Assembly (NCBI RefSeq): GCF_014643595.1
Contig: NZ_BMJT01000002.1
Span: 62,001 to 126,000, forward strand
Length of the DNA stretch: 64,000 nucleotides
Source: Lysinibacillus alkalisoli
GTDB lineage: Bacteria > Bacillota > Bacilli > Bacillales_A > Planococcaceae
Direction: 5' to 3'
The notes beneath the pieces were generated by a model that ran no database searches, had not been told where the DNA came from, and saw nothing but the letters and a program-made list of their open reading frames with translations. Both the position numbers and the translations under genes were made by a program. Within the stretch, counting starts at the first letter, position 1. Every line of letters begins with the position of its first letter. Shown here piece after piece: positions 17,685-24,754 of this stretch.

Positions 17685-17795
17685 ACCTTCTCTCATCCAG
17701 ACTGTACTGTCGGCTTTGGAATCACACCAAATCCTGCTTAAAAAAGCTCGCGGGCTATACCGCCGGTTGGGACTTACACCCGACCCCGAAGGAAC
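17685..17795 (-). ncRNA. FMN riboswitch aptamer A (proximal copy)
   Basis: Complete RFN element read on the minus strand: CTTCGGGG, then TCGGGTGTAAGTCCC, ACCGGCGGTATAGCCCGCGAG, a variable loop, GGATTTGGTGTGATTCC, GCCGACAGTACAGTC and the closing GGATGAGAGAAGG. The P1 ends (CCTTC / GAAGG) pair. It senses FMN and, with terminator 1, should shut off the rib operon. It differs from copy B by two substitutions over 110 nt. Confidence 0.96.
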
Positions 17796-17805
17796 CTTAT
17801 TTAAT

Positions 17806-17837
17806 AAAAAAAACCCAACCGTTATCATAGGTTGGGG
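17806..17837 (-). terminator. Terminator 2 of the FMN riboswitch array
   Basis: CCCAACC / GGTTGGG stem with a ten-nt loop and an eight-T run on the minus strand, between aptamers B and A. Its sequence is unrelated to terminators 1 and 3. Confidence 0.9.
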
Positions 17838-17889
17838 TAAAAGGCATACACAAACAAACCCTAGCAAAATATCATGCTAAAGCGTGTAT

Positions 17890-18000
17890 TCCTTCTCTCA
17901 TCCAGACTATACTGTCGGCTTTGGAATCACACCAAATCCTGCTTAAAAAAGCTCGCGGGCTGTACCGCCGGTTGGGACTTACACCCGACCCCGAAGGAAC
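17890..18000 (-). ncRNA. FMN riboswitch aptamer B (middle copy)
   Basis: A second complete RFN element with every conserved block of copy A. The two differences from A (G-to-A near 17909 and A-to-G near 17962 on the plus strand) fall in weakly conserved positions. It is followed by a small internal hairpin (TAGCA...TGCTA) and terminator 2. Confidence 0.96.
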
Positions 18001-18009
18001 TCATTCAAT

Positions 18010-18042
18010 TAAAAAAACCTCCCATACGAATCATGGCGAGGT
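18010..18042 (-). terminator. Terminator 3 of the FMN riboswitch array (distal)
   Basis: ACCTCGCCAT / GTATGGGAGGT stem with one bulge and a seven-T run on the minus strand, between aptamers C and B. Confidence 0.88.
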
Positions 18043-18093
18043 CAAAAAGTGTTGCACAAATAAACATTAGCAGTATTGCTAACATTTTATACA

Positions 18094-18205
18094 TCCTTCT
18101 CTCATCCAGACTGTACTGTCGGCTTTGGAATCACACCAAATCCTGCTTAAAAAAGCTCGCGGGCTATACCGCCGGTTGGGATTTACACCCGACCCCGAAG
18201 AATTC
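18094..18205 (-). ncRNA. FMN riboswitch aptamer C (promoter-proximal copy)
   Basis: Third complete RFN element, the first to be transcribed. Inside the core it differs from copy A by one base (GTAAGTCCC to GTAAATCCC). Its outer P1 strand differs (GAATTCTTC), but the matching 3' strand (GAAGGAT) still pairs, using one G-U pair, so the aptamer looks functional. Followed by a TTAGCA/TGCTAA hairpin and terminator 3. Confidence 0.95.
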
Positions 18206-18224
18206 ATATTCGTATGTGACAATC

Positions 18225-18230
18225 ATTATA
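18225..18230 (-). promoter_or_regulatory. Probable -10 element of the riboflavin operon
   Basis: TATAAT on the minus strand 20 bp before aptamer C. No good -35 hexamer is seen at 16-18 bp, so the promoter call rests on the -10 box and position. Confidence 0.5.
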
Positions 18231-18299
18231 CATGAAAAGGAAAATAAAGCTAGAGGAAAATAAAAATTATGTTAGAATAAATTTTGGGGGTGTAAAATA

Positions 18300-19097
18300 A
18301 TGAGAAAAATTTTATTATCAGGAACATTGGTGTTAAGTTTACTTTTTAGTACCGCACCACAAGGTATGGCGGCTACATTTAGTGACTTACCAACAAATTC
18401 TGAACAGCAAAAAGCCATTACAAAATTAGCAAATATGAAAATAATTAATGGCTATAGTGATGGAACATTTAAACCGCAAAAAAATATTACGCGTGCGCAA
18501 GTAGCTAAGATGATTGCTAGCGCAGTTGACTTGCCTGAAAGAAGAAGTCCAAAATGGTTTAAAGATGTGCCAGAAGACCATCCAAATCATGCGTATATTC
18601 AAGCTCTTTATCAAGCAGGCATCATTGATGGAGCGGGTGATCATTTTAATCCAGGCAAAGCGTTAACAAGAGGGCAGATGGCTAAGATTTTAGCCAATAC
18701 ATTTGCATTACCATTGCAAACGACTACCGTTTTTAATGATGTCTCTTTAACAAACGGTTACAATACGTTCATTGGTGCAATGGTAAAATCTCGTATTACA
18801 ACAGGTTATGAAGACGGGACTTTTAGACCGAATCAAACGCTGTCGCGTGCACATTTCGCTGTTTTTATGAACCGCGCACTATTTGAAGAAGAGCGTCCTA
18901 CAGCGCCTACGCCAAAGCCTGAACCTAAGCCGGGTAACCCAAACGATGGTGAGTATATCATACCTGGTGCACCTACAATGTTTAAAAATTGTACAGAAAT
19001 GCGTAAATATTACCCAAATGGTGTAAAGCGTGGGCATCCTGCTTATGCTGATAAACATGACCGCGACCAAGATGGCTGGGCATGTGAACGCAATTAA
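18300..19097 (+). CDS. SLH-domain surface protein with C-terminal excalibur domain
   Basis: A secreted 265-residue protein held non-covalently on the wall. A signal peptide (about 1-25, ending MAA) is followed by three S-layer homology repeats (about 26-75, 82-135, 140-190; FSDLPTNSEQQKAITKLANMKIINGYSDG, FKPQKNITRAQVAKMI). A Pro-rich linker (about 200-220, TPKPEPKPG) leads to an excalibur calcium-binding domain with FKNCTEMRKYYPNGV and DRDQDGWACE. SLH domains bind pyruvylated secondary wall polymer. The start follows GGGGGTG. Divergent from the rib operon and transcribed alone. Confidence 0.93.
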   Translation: MRKILLSGTLVLSLLFSTAPQGMAATFSDLPTNSEQQKAITKLANMKIINGYSDGTFKPQKNITRAQVAKMIASAVDLPERRSPKWFKDVPEDHPNHAYIQALYQAGIIDGAGDHFNPGKALTRGQMAKILANTFALPLQTTTVFNDVSLTNGYNTFIGAMVKSRITTGYEDGTFRPNQTLSRAHFAVFMNRALFEEERPTAPTPKPEPKPGNPNDGEYIIPGAPTMFKNCTEMRKYYPNGVKRGHPAYADKHDRDQDGWACERN

Positions 19098-19103
19098 TAA
19101 AAA

Positions 19104-19145
19104 GAAGTACTACAGAGAATAGTGATCTCTCGTAGTACTTTTTTG
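19104..19145 (+). terminator. Terminator after the SLH gene
   Basis: Long hairpin AGTACTAC...GTAGTACT with an inner AGAGA / TCTCT pair and a six-T tail. Confidence 0.85.
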
Positions 19146-19171
19146 CTGTTATTGACAAGGTCATAAATGGT

Positions 19172-19519
19172 TTACTGTTGAGATGTGTGTTGCTTTTCTG
19201 TAATTGTTTCGATATAGGTTGCCCATGTTTGAATGGCCTCTACAACTACTTGGAAAGCTTGTCCTTTTTCTGTGAGCGCATACTGTACTTTTTTCTTTGA
19301 GGATTCTAAATAAGTTTTTTCTACAAGACCAGCAGTTAATAATTCATTGAGGCGTTCCGTTAATAAACGATCTGAAATACCTGGGATATTTTCATGAATG
19401 GTGTGGTAACGCTGAGGGCCTTGTATAAGCACGTATAAAATAGCCCCCATCCAGCGCTTGCCAATAAATTCTACCGTATCATGATAGACCGTGCATAAAT
19501 GTTCCGATGGTGAAGTCAT
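19172..19519 (-). CDS. HxlR-family transcriptional regulator
   Basis: A 115-residue winged-helix regulator of the HxlR/DUF24 family. The N-terminal HLCTVYHDTVEFIGKRWMGAILYVL carries the Cys that serves as redox or electrophile sensor in relatives such as YodB, CatR and HypR. The recognition helix lies in ISDRLLTERLNELLTAGLVEK. Divergent from a nitroreductase gene with two identical operator-like sites between them, the usual arrangement for quinone- or hypochlorite-responsive HxlR repressors. The exact inducer is inference. Confidence 0.9.
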   Translation of the reverse strand: MTSPSEHLCTVYHDTVEFIGKRWMGAILYVLIQGPQRYHTIHENIPGISDRLLTERLNELLTAGLVEKTYLESSKKKVQYALTEKGQAFQVVVEAIQTWATYIETITEKQHTSQQ

Positions 19520-19568
19520 AAAATCCCTCCTACTCTATGTAATTGTATCATATTCATTGACGATTTTA

Positions 19569-19583
19569 CTTACTTTTGGTAAG
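19569..19583. promoter_or_regulatory. Putative HxlR operator 1
   Basis: Perfect inverted repeat CTTAC-TTTTG-GTAAG in the divergent intergenic region, identical in half-sites to operator 2. Confidence 0.65.
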
Positions 19584-19597
19584 CTATCGAATGTAAA

Positions 19598-19612
19598 CTT
19601 ACATAAAGTAAG
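19598..19612. promoter_or_regulatory. Putative HxlR operator 2
   Basis: Perfect inverted repeat CTTAC-ATAAA-GTAAG, 29 bp centre to centre from operator 1 and 25 bp before the nitroreductase ATG. Confidence 0.65.
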
Positions 19613-19636
19613 TAACTAGAGGAGGCTTTTATTTTT

Positions 19637-20266
19637 ATGACAACAACTACACAATCTACCATTGTACAAACAATGTATGAACGCAAATCGGTACGTAAAT
19701 ATGATGATACACACACATTAACGCAAGAAGAAATTCAAAATATCTTACAACATGCAGTAACTGCTCCATCTAGTAGCAATCTACAGCCATGGCGCTTCAT
19801 TGTCTTTACGGATCAAGAGCATAAAAAAGAATTACGTGCAATGGCATTTAATCAAGAGCAAGTGGAAACAGCTTCAGCTGTTATTGCAGTAATTGGCAAT
19901 CGTGAAATGTATAAGCAAGTGACACGCATTCAACAACAAAGTGTAGATGAAGGACATTTAAGTGAAGAACAGCGTGATATGATGATTGCTAATACAACTA
20001 AAACATATGAAAAATTACCCATAGATGTGTTAACACAAATTGCAACATTTGATACAGGTCTTATTAGCATGCAAATTATGTTACTAGCTAAAGATCAAGG
20101 ATTAGATACCGTGCCAATGGGCGGTTTTAATAAAGCAGAGTTCCATAAACGTTACGCATTAGGTGAGCATGAATTTCCAGCTGTATTATTGTCATTAGGT
20201 AAAAAAGCTGGCGAAGCTTATGGTTCTTCACGTATTCCAGCAGCAGAATTAACGACTTTCTTATAA
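19637..20266 (+). CDS. Nitroreductase-family FMN oxidoreductase
   Basis: A 209-residue flavin enzyme that reduces quinones or nitro compounds with NAD(P)H. FMN-binding motifs are ERKSVRKYD, APSSSNLQPWRF and the C-terminal VPMGGFNKAEF plus LSLGKKAGEAY. It resembles YdgI/YodC/YfhC-type enzymes controlled by HxlR repressors. The divergent HxlR gene and twin operators point to electrophile or oxidative stress defence. Start after GAGGAGGC; the adjacent riboflavin/FMN locus may be coincidental. Confidence 0.9.
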   Translation: MTTTTQSTIVQTMYERKSVRKYDDTHTLTQEEIQNILQHAVTAPSSSNLQPWRFIVFTDQEHKKELRAMAFNQEQVETASAVIAVIGNREMYKQVTRIQQQSVDEGHLSEEQRDMMIANTTKTYEKLPIDVLTQIATFDTGLISMQIMLLAKDQGLDTVPMGGFNKAEFHKRYALGEHEFPAVLLSLGKKAGEAYGSSRIPAAELTTFL

Positions 20267-20351
20267 GATTGTATAGAACGAGTGGCACATAGTACTGTGT
20301 GGCTCGTTTTTTGTTTGACTTTGGTATAATAACATAGAAAGAGGTGAAAAA

Positions 20352-21245
20352 ATGAAAAGAAATACCATTTATGTAGAGACGGAAATCCAAGCCTCTCTTG
20401 ACGAAGTATGGCGATATACTCAAACCCCTCATTTACATGAACAATGGGATTTGCGCTTTACATCCATTACCTATCAACCTAAAACATCACCAATAGCAGA
20501 TCAGCATTTTACATATTGCACGCGTGTAATGCCAGGAATAAAGGTAAGTGGTTGGGGTGTAAGCAAAGGGACTCATGAAAAAAACGGAATTAAAACGTCA
20601 TCTTTACACTTTGGTACATCGCAAAAGATTTCGCCGATAAGAGAAGGCAAAGGCTATTGGCAATATCGACCTGAGAAAGAGACAGTCATATTTTTAACAC
20701 AGTATGATTACACACCGCGTTTTGGGCGTATTATTGATCGACTATTTCGCCCATTAATAGCATACGGTACAGCATTAAGTTTTGATGTGCTAAAACGTTG
20801 GTTAGAGCAGGGAGAGTCACCTAAAACACAGTATCGACGATTTTTTGCTTGTATATTAATTTACGCAGTAATGGCTTTTATCTGGGCTTATCAAGGTATC
20901 GTACCTAAATTATTGATAATGCACCCTGAAGAAGTCGCAATGGTACAGTATTTGACATTGGGTAAAAGTGAGATTACCTTATGGGTTGTTAGAGCGGTTG
21001 GTGTACTGGAAGTACTATTTGCTATGGTATGGTTATTGCCTTTTCATAAAAAACGTTTATTACAACTTCAAGTGATTGGTTTTCCTATCTTAACCATAAT
21101 CGCTTATACAGTGGGAGCAACTATTACAGCACCCTTTAATATGTTTACTTTTAATGCTGCGCTTTTTATTCTCTCTATTATTGGTGTATTACTTGTATAT
21201 GAGGTACCTAGTACAAAAAGCTGCAAGAGAAAGAAGAGTGAATGA
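20352..21245 (+). CDS. SRPBCC-DoxX-like fusion membrane protein (YndG-like)
   Basis: A 297-residue two-part protein. Residues about 1-155 match the SRPBCC/polyketide-cyclase ligand-binding fold (ETEIQASLDEVWRYTQTPHLHEQWDLRF...). Residues about 165-290 contain four membrane helices similar to DoxX-like domains. It begins an operon with a DUF4166-like gene and a YndJ-like gene, matching the yndG-yndH-yndJ cluster of B. subtilis as I remember it. Function unknown; the operon may handle a lipid or hydrophobic ligand. The stop TGA is followed within bases by the next ATG. Confidence 0.7.
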   Translation: MKRNTIYVETEIQASLDEVWRYTQTPHLHEQWDLRFTSITYQPKTSPIADQHFTYCTRVMPGIKVSGWGVSKGTHEKNGIKTSSLHFGTSQKISPIREGKGYWQYRPEKETVIFLTQYDYTPRFGRIIDRLFRPLIAYGTALSFDVLKRWLEQGESPKTQYRRFFACILIYAVMAFIWAYQGIVPKLLIMHPEEVAMVQYLTLGKSEITLWVVRAVGVLEVLFAMVWLLPFHKKRLLQLQVIGFPILTIIAYTVGATITAPFNMFTFNAALFILSIIGVLLVYEVPSTKSCKRKKSE

Positions 21246-21854
21246 ATGAGTATTTATCAGCGCTTACTTGGTCAAGATTTTAAAAGATTGCACCCTAAGT
21301 TACAACAGCGTTATACCATTCCAACAGGCGCAATGTTTCAAGCTCAAGGTGTAATGCATAGGGTTAAAGGAGGGCCATTTTGGTTAAAGCCCTTTTATAC
21401 AATGGCAACAAAATATCATTTTTTATTTCCAGAGCAGGGGAGAGCAATTCCATTTCATATTACGAATATAAGCCGTATGAATGCACAAGGCGAGACAGAA
21501 GTTTACTGGGAGCGCGCCTTTCATTTTGCAAATCAAACGCGTTATTTTAACGCCACAATGACAATCGATGCTAATTTTACTAAGGTGAAAGATTATTTAG
21601 GCACACCAGCGCTATTTTATTCTGACTTGCATATGCATGTTACAAAAGAAGGGCGGCTACTTATTCGTTCAGGTGTGCAAAGATTTTGTATAAAATCAAC
21701 AGAAATCGCATTGCCTCCGTTTTTGCAAGGACATGTTGTTGTTGAAGAAGGTTACGATGAACGTCAAGATGTATATACCATTCATGTTAGTATTAACAAT
21801 CCATGGATTGGAGGAATAATGCATTATGCAGGGTATTTCACTACGTCATTCTAA
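21246..21854 (+). CDS. DUF4166-type protein (YndH-like)
   Basis: A soluble 202-residue protein matching the DUF4166 pattern: an N-terminal LLGQDFKRLHPKLQQRY, a beta-rich core with VYWERAFHF and RYFNATMTID, a YLGTPALFYSDLHMHVT motif, and a C-terminal VEEGYDERQDVYTIHVSINNPWIG. It sits immediately behind the SRPBCC-DoxX gene, and its end overlaps the start of the YndJ-like gene by 29 bases, so the three are translationally coupled. Biochemical role unknown. Confidence 0.72.
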   Translation: MSIYQRLLGQDFKRLHPKLQQRYTIPTGAMFQAQGVMHRVKGGPFWLKPFYTMATKYHFLFPEQGRAIPFHITNISRMNAQGETEVYWERAFHFANQTRYFNATMTIDANFTKVKDYLGTPALFYSDLHMHVTKEGRLLIRSGVQRFCIKSTEIALPPFLQGHVVVEEGYDERQDVYTIHVSINNPWIGGIMHYAGYFTTSF

Positions 21855-23376
21855 AGCTATTACGCCTATAATTGGTATTATGTTATTAGGAGTAGCATAT
21901 ACATTATCGCCCCAAAGTGCCATGTATTATTATTTAACGATTGCCCAACTTGTCTTTGTCCCTATACTATTAGAACAAATTCTTAACTTACGCTATATGG
22001 ACCGCATAGTGATTGTAGTTGGTCAAGTAGCGGTATTACTCTTAACTTTTTATAGCCAAGAAGCGTGGTGGTTGGCTGGTATTTATTTTATCGTGACTTG
22101 TTATATCGCATGGTTAGGAATTCGCCGTTTTATGGCACGTGGTTTTGTTGCTATAGAGGAATGTTGTATTGATATTGGTATCATTTATTTAGCTATGGGA
22201 GGCGCTTGGTTTTTTGCTTATCAAGCTAAAATAAATACAGGTTTTAGTGAACTAATTACATGGCTAACAGCTATTCATTTTCATTATTCAGCCTTTTTAT
22301 TAGTCATTACAGTAGGTCTTTTTGGTCGAATGTATAAAGGGAAGTGCTATTTCCCAATCGCTTTTATTATCGTAACAGGACCTCTTGTAGTAGCGATGGG
22401 TATTACTTTTTCTCGTTGGATTGAAATTATCGGAGCAAGCTTTTATGTTTTAGCACTATTTATGTGGTTCTTCTTATTATTTAACACGCCGATCCCTAAA
22501 ATCATACGCTGGCCATTCCGTATAGCAATTGGTGCGATTTGTTTCACCATTATTTGGTCTCTTTTATATGCCTTTAGTAATTTTACAGGCAGTGGTTTAG
22601 TGACCATTCCTGATATGTTACAATTTCATGGTCGTATTAATTGCTATGTTTTTGGTATGAGTATAGTGTTGACATGGATATTATATATGCCAGTAGCCTA
22701 TGCTTCACCTTCGTTTCCAATCAGCAACTTAACAGGAAAGAATACGCCCTATCAAGAAAAATATCATGCGTTAGTTGATGATATGTCTTTATTTGTAACG
22801 CGTAAGCAAGTAGCACCAAAAGTACTACGTTTTTATGAAGATACAATGTCATACCAGTTATATGCTCGTGTAAAATGGGCTGTATGGTTTCGCCCCTTGG
22901 CCATTGTTTTTCATCTAATTAGTAAATATATGGCGCAGCTACATTTACCTATTACAAAAGATGAGGTAAAGATGGATGGGCAAATTCATATGATAGATCC
23001 TAAAATAGATGGTCGTGAGAAGCCAAGAGTTTGGCAGCGTTCAATTAATGGTGCTATCGTTTTTCGAGCAGTGTACGCGACACATCACAGTGATCGTACT
23101 TATATGAATATTGCATTACCACTACCTTTTAGTTGTATGCACGGTATTCTGAGAATAGATGCTCATCAGCACGGCTTATATTTAACTAGTCGCGGCAGTG
23201 GAGATGCAGGCACATATTTATCTACGCGTTTTGGTGTAATGAAATTGCCATTACATGAAGATTTTAAGTTATTTGAGCGTGAGGGTAACTTATATGCCAC
23301 CCATGATATGACAGTATTCGGCATTCATTTTTTACATATTGATTACCGTATTGAAGATGGACTATCATTAATCTGA
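21826..23376 (+). CDS. YndJ-like polytopic membrane protein
   Basis: A 516-residue protein with about ten membrane helices in the first 300 residues and a soluble beta-rich C-terminal domain of about 150 residues (from about 365). The tail (KPRVWQRSINGAIVFRAVYATHH, RSGDAGTYLSTRFGVMKLPLHEDFKLF) looks like the DUF4166 fold of the preceding gene. The order matches YndJ of B. subtilis. HYSAFLLVITVGLFGRMYKG in the membrane part has His residues that could bind metal or haem. Function unknown. Start ATG 21826 lies inside the upstream gene. Confidence 0.7.
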   Translation: MQGISLRHSKAITPIIGIMLLGVAYTLSPQSAMYYYLTIAQLVFVPILLEQILNLRYMDRIVIVVGQVAVLLLTFYSQEAWWLAGIYFIVTCYIAWLGIRRFMARGFVAIEECCIDIGIIYLAMGGAWFFAYQAKINTGFSELITWLTAIHFHYSAFLLVITVGLFGRMYKGKCYFPIAFIIVTGPLVVAMGITFSRWIEIIGASFYVLALFMWFFLLFNTPIPKIIRWPFRIAIGAICFTIIWSLLYAFSNFTGSGLVTIPDMLQFHGRINCYVFGMSIVLTWILYMPVAYASPSFPISNLTGKNTPYQEKYHALVDDMSLFVTRKQVAPKVLRFYEDTMSYQLYARVKWAVWFRPLAIVFHLISKYMAQLHLPITKDEVKMDGQIHMIDPKIDGREKPRVWQRSINGAIVFRAVYATHHSDRTYMNIALPLPFSCMHGILRIDAHQHGLYLTSRGSGDAGTYLSTRFGVMKLPLHEDFKLFEREGNLYATHDMTVFGIHFLHIDYRIEDGLSLI

Positions 23377-23377
23377 T

Positions 23378-23530
23378 ATGCTAAGATTGGCTCAACTTAA
23401 AACAGCACGGCGTATAGACACGTATGTTAAAACTTATTATCGCAAACTAAATGCTTATGAATCTACTAAGAGCAAGAGACGATTACTCGGATTGTCTGTT
23501 TTGAGTTGTTCGTTTGAGATGGAAAAGTAA
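23378..23530 (+). CDS. Possible 50-residue basic peptide
   Basis: An open frame of 50 codons begins one base after the YndJ-like stop and encodes a basic N-terminal half (LKTARRIDTYVKTYYRKLNAYESTKSKRRLL). There is no clear ribosome site, but translational restart from the adjacent stop is possible. It may be a fragment of a decayed gene. No family recognised. Confidence 0.25.
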   Translation: MLRLAQLKTARRIDTYVKTYYRKLNAYESTKSKRRLLGLSVLSCSFEMEK

Positions 23531-23585
23531 GGATCATTGTTTGATTTGCTAATTATGCATGTTTTTAGTGTATTACTTTTGGCAA

Positions 23586-23813
23586 ATGGTAATTGTATCA
23601 TTAGACCTTATAGTATTAATAGAAGAAGCTGAAGATGTGTTATATTTATTGGATGTAGTTAGCCATGAACGATTTATCATTCAACTTGCGAAAGATACAA
23701 TAACGAAAGTACAATTTTTCTTTATGCCAAGGATAAAGGGTATTGAAACAAAAGTTCTTTCACATGATGAAGGTGTTTTATGTATTGCTAAAGGTGTTAA
23801 ATTATTACCATAA
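23586..23813 (+). CDS. Hypothetical 75-residue protein
   Basis: An open frame with a convincing protein-like composition (MVIVSLDLIVLIEEAEDVLYLLDVV..., ending CIAKGVKLLP), all beta-like. The frame also extends to an ATG at 23559; no strong ribosome site precedes either start, so the start is uncertain. It stands before a bidirectional terminator. Not recognised. Confidence 0.4.
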   Translation: MVIVSLDLIVLIEEAEDVLYLLDVVSHERFIIQLAKDTITKVQFFFMPRIKGIETKVLSHDEGVLCIAKGVKLLP

Positions 23814-23850
23814 AACTTTAGATATCCTTTAACATTTCATTGTTAAATAG

Positions 23851-23877
23851 AAAATCCGCCAATTAGGCGGATTTTTT
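23851..23877. terminator. Bidirectional terminator
   Basis: AAAATCCGCC / GGCGGATTTT stem with AATTA loop and T-run, between the plus-strand hypothetical gene and the minus-strand DUF4145 gene. Confidence 0.9.
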
Positions 23878-24562
23878 ATGTATATGAGTCCTCATTAGTA
23901 ACGGGTACTGTAGCTTGTCGAATTTTAAGTTTCATCTCAATATTTTGTAAGAAAATATCGAGATAATATTTGAGCTCGTTAAATTCAGTAGGGCATGTTT
24001 GCGTATAAGTCATATAGTCACTACTTAATACAGTAGTTAAATCATTTTGGATAAGTGCAAATAAATCAGGGAAATAGGTTTCGGCACAATCTACTAATGA
24101 CATTTGTTTAATTTTATCTAAATGTGTAGGTTGAATGAGCTTTGCATAGTCTTTTACTAACACCTCTAATGCTAATCGATAACCTGCTGCTGCCAGTTGG
24201 TTATGGTTTTCAAGTTCAGCTGTATGAGCTTGTTTAAAAATCTCAATAAAATTAGATGAAAATTGAATAATAGTTGATGAAATGGCTGTGTGCATCGCTG
24301 GTGGATAAATGGAGCGAAATTGTATTTCCTTCGTATTTTTATTTAAAATATGTGTTGTTAAAAATTTTTCGTCACAGCCTTTACATTTATGTAGTAAAAA
24401 AATAAATTCTTCATGTTTAGTATAATCAATCCCAGAAGCGCGCAGTGAGTAGGGTGATACTGTAATACCGCAATGTGGGCAATGTTGAGGTATTGTATAA
24501 TCACGCCCACCATAGTGAGGGATACTACTTTGAAATTGAATTTGTTGTAAAGTCATTGTCAT
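23876..24562 (-). CDS. DUF4145 domain protein with zinc ribbon
   Basis: A soluble protein of 228 residues. The N-terminal part has two CxxC pairs (CPHCG about 27-31 and CKGCDE about 59-64) typical of a zinc ribbon. The C-terminal helical part (ELENHNQLAAAGYRLALEVLVKDYAK) matches DUF4145, a domain often fused to or near restriction and defence enzymes. The frame opens far upstream (24670), but AGGAGG nine nt before ATG 24562 fixes the start. No defence gene is adjacent here. Function unknown. Confidence 0.75.
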   Translation of the reverse strand: MTMTLQQIQFQSSIPHYGGRDYTIPQHCPHCGITVSPYSLRASGIDYTKHEEFIFLLHKCKGCDEKFLTTHILNKNTKEIQFRSIYPPAMHTAISSTIIQFSSNFIEIFKQAHTAELENHNQLAAAGYRLALEVLVKDYAKLIQPTHLDKIKQMSLVDCAETYFPDLFALIQNDLTTVLSSDYMTYTQTCPTEFNELKYYLDIFLQNIEMKLKIRQATVPVTNEDSYT

Positions 24563-24754
24563 AAAAAGACCTCCTAATATGGCTATTGTACCAAATTGCA
24601 CAGTCAACTGTGAAGCTAATATCGTACAAGGGAGTAACTTAAATAATAGGTCTTTAGATGTTATTAACAATAAAAAAATATATTTTTTACAGAAGTGTAG
24701 TACGCATATTTTATGTTTTGTGATACATTATTAAGTAAAAAGAGGTGCTGCACT

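Noticed and set aside
17662-18263. Plus-strand open frames across the riboflavin leader region
   Set aside because: They are chance frames through the complementary strand of the repeated FMN aptamers; the shared protein pieces only reflect the RNA repeats.
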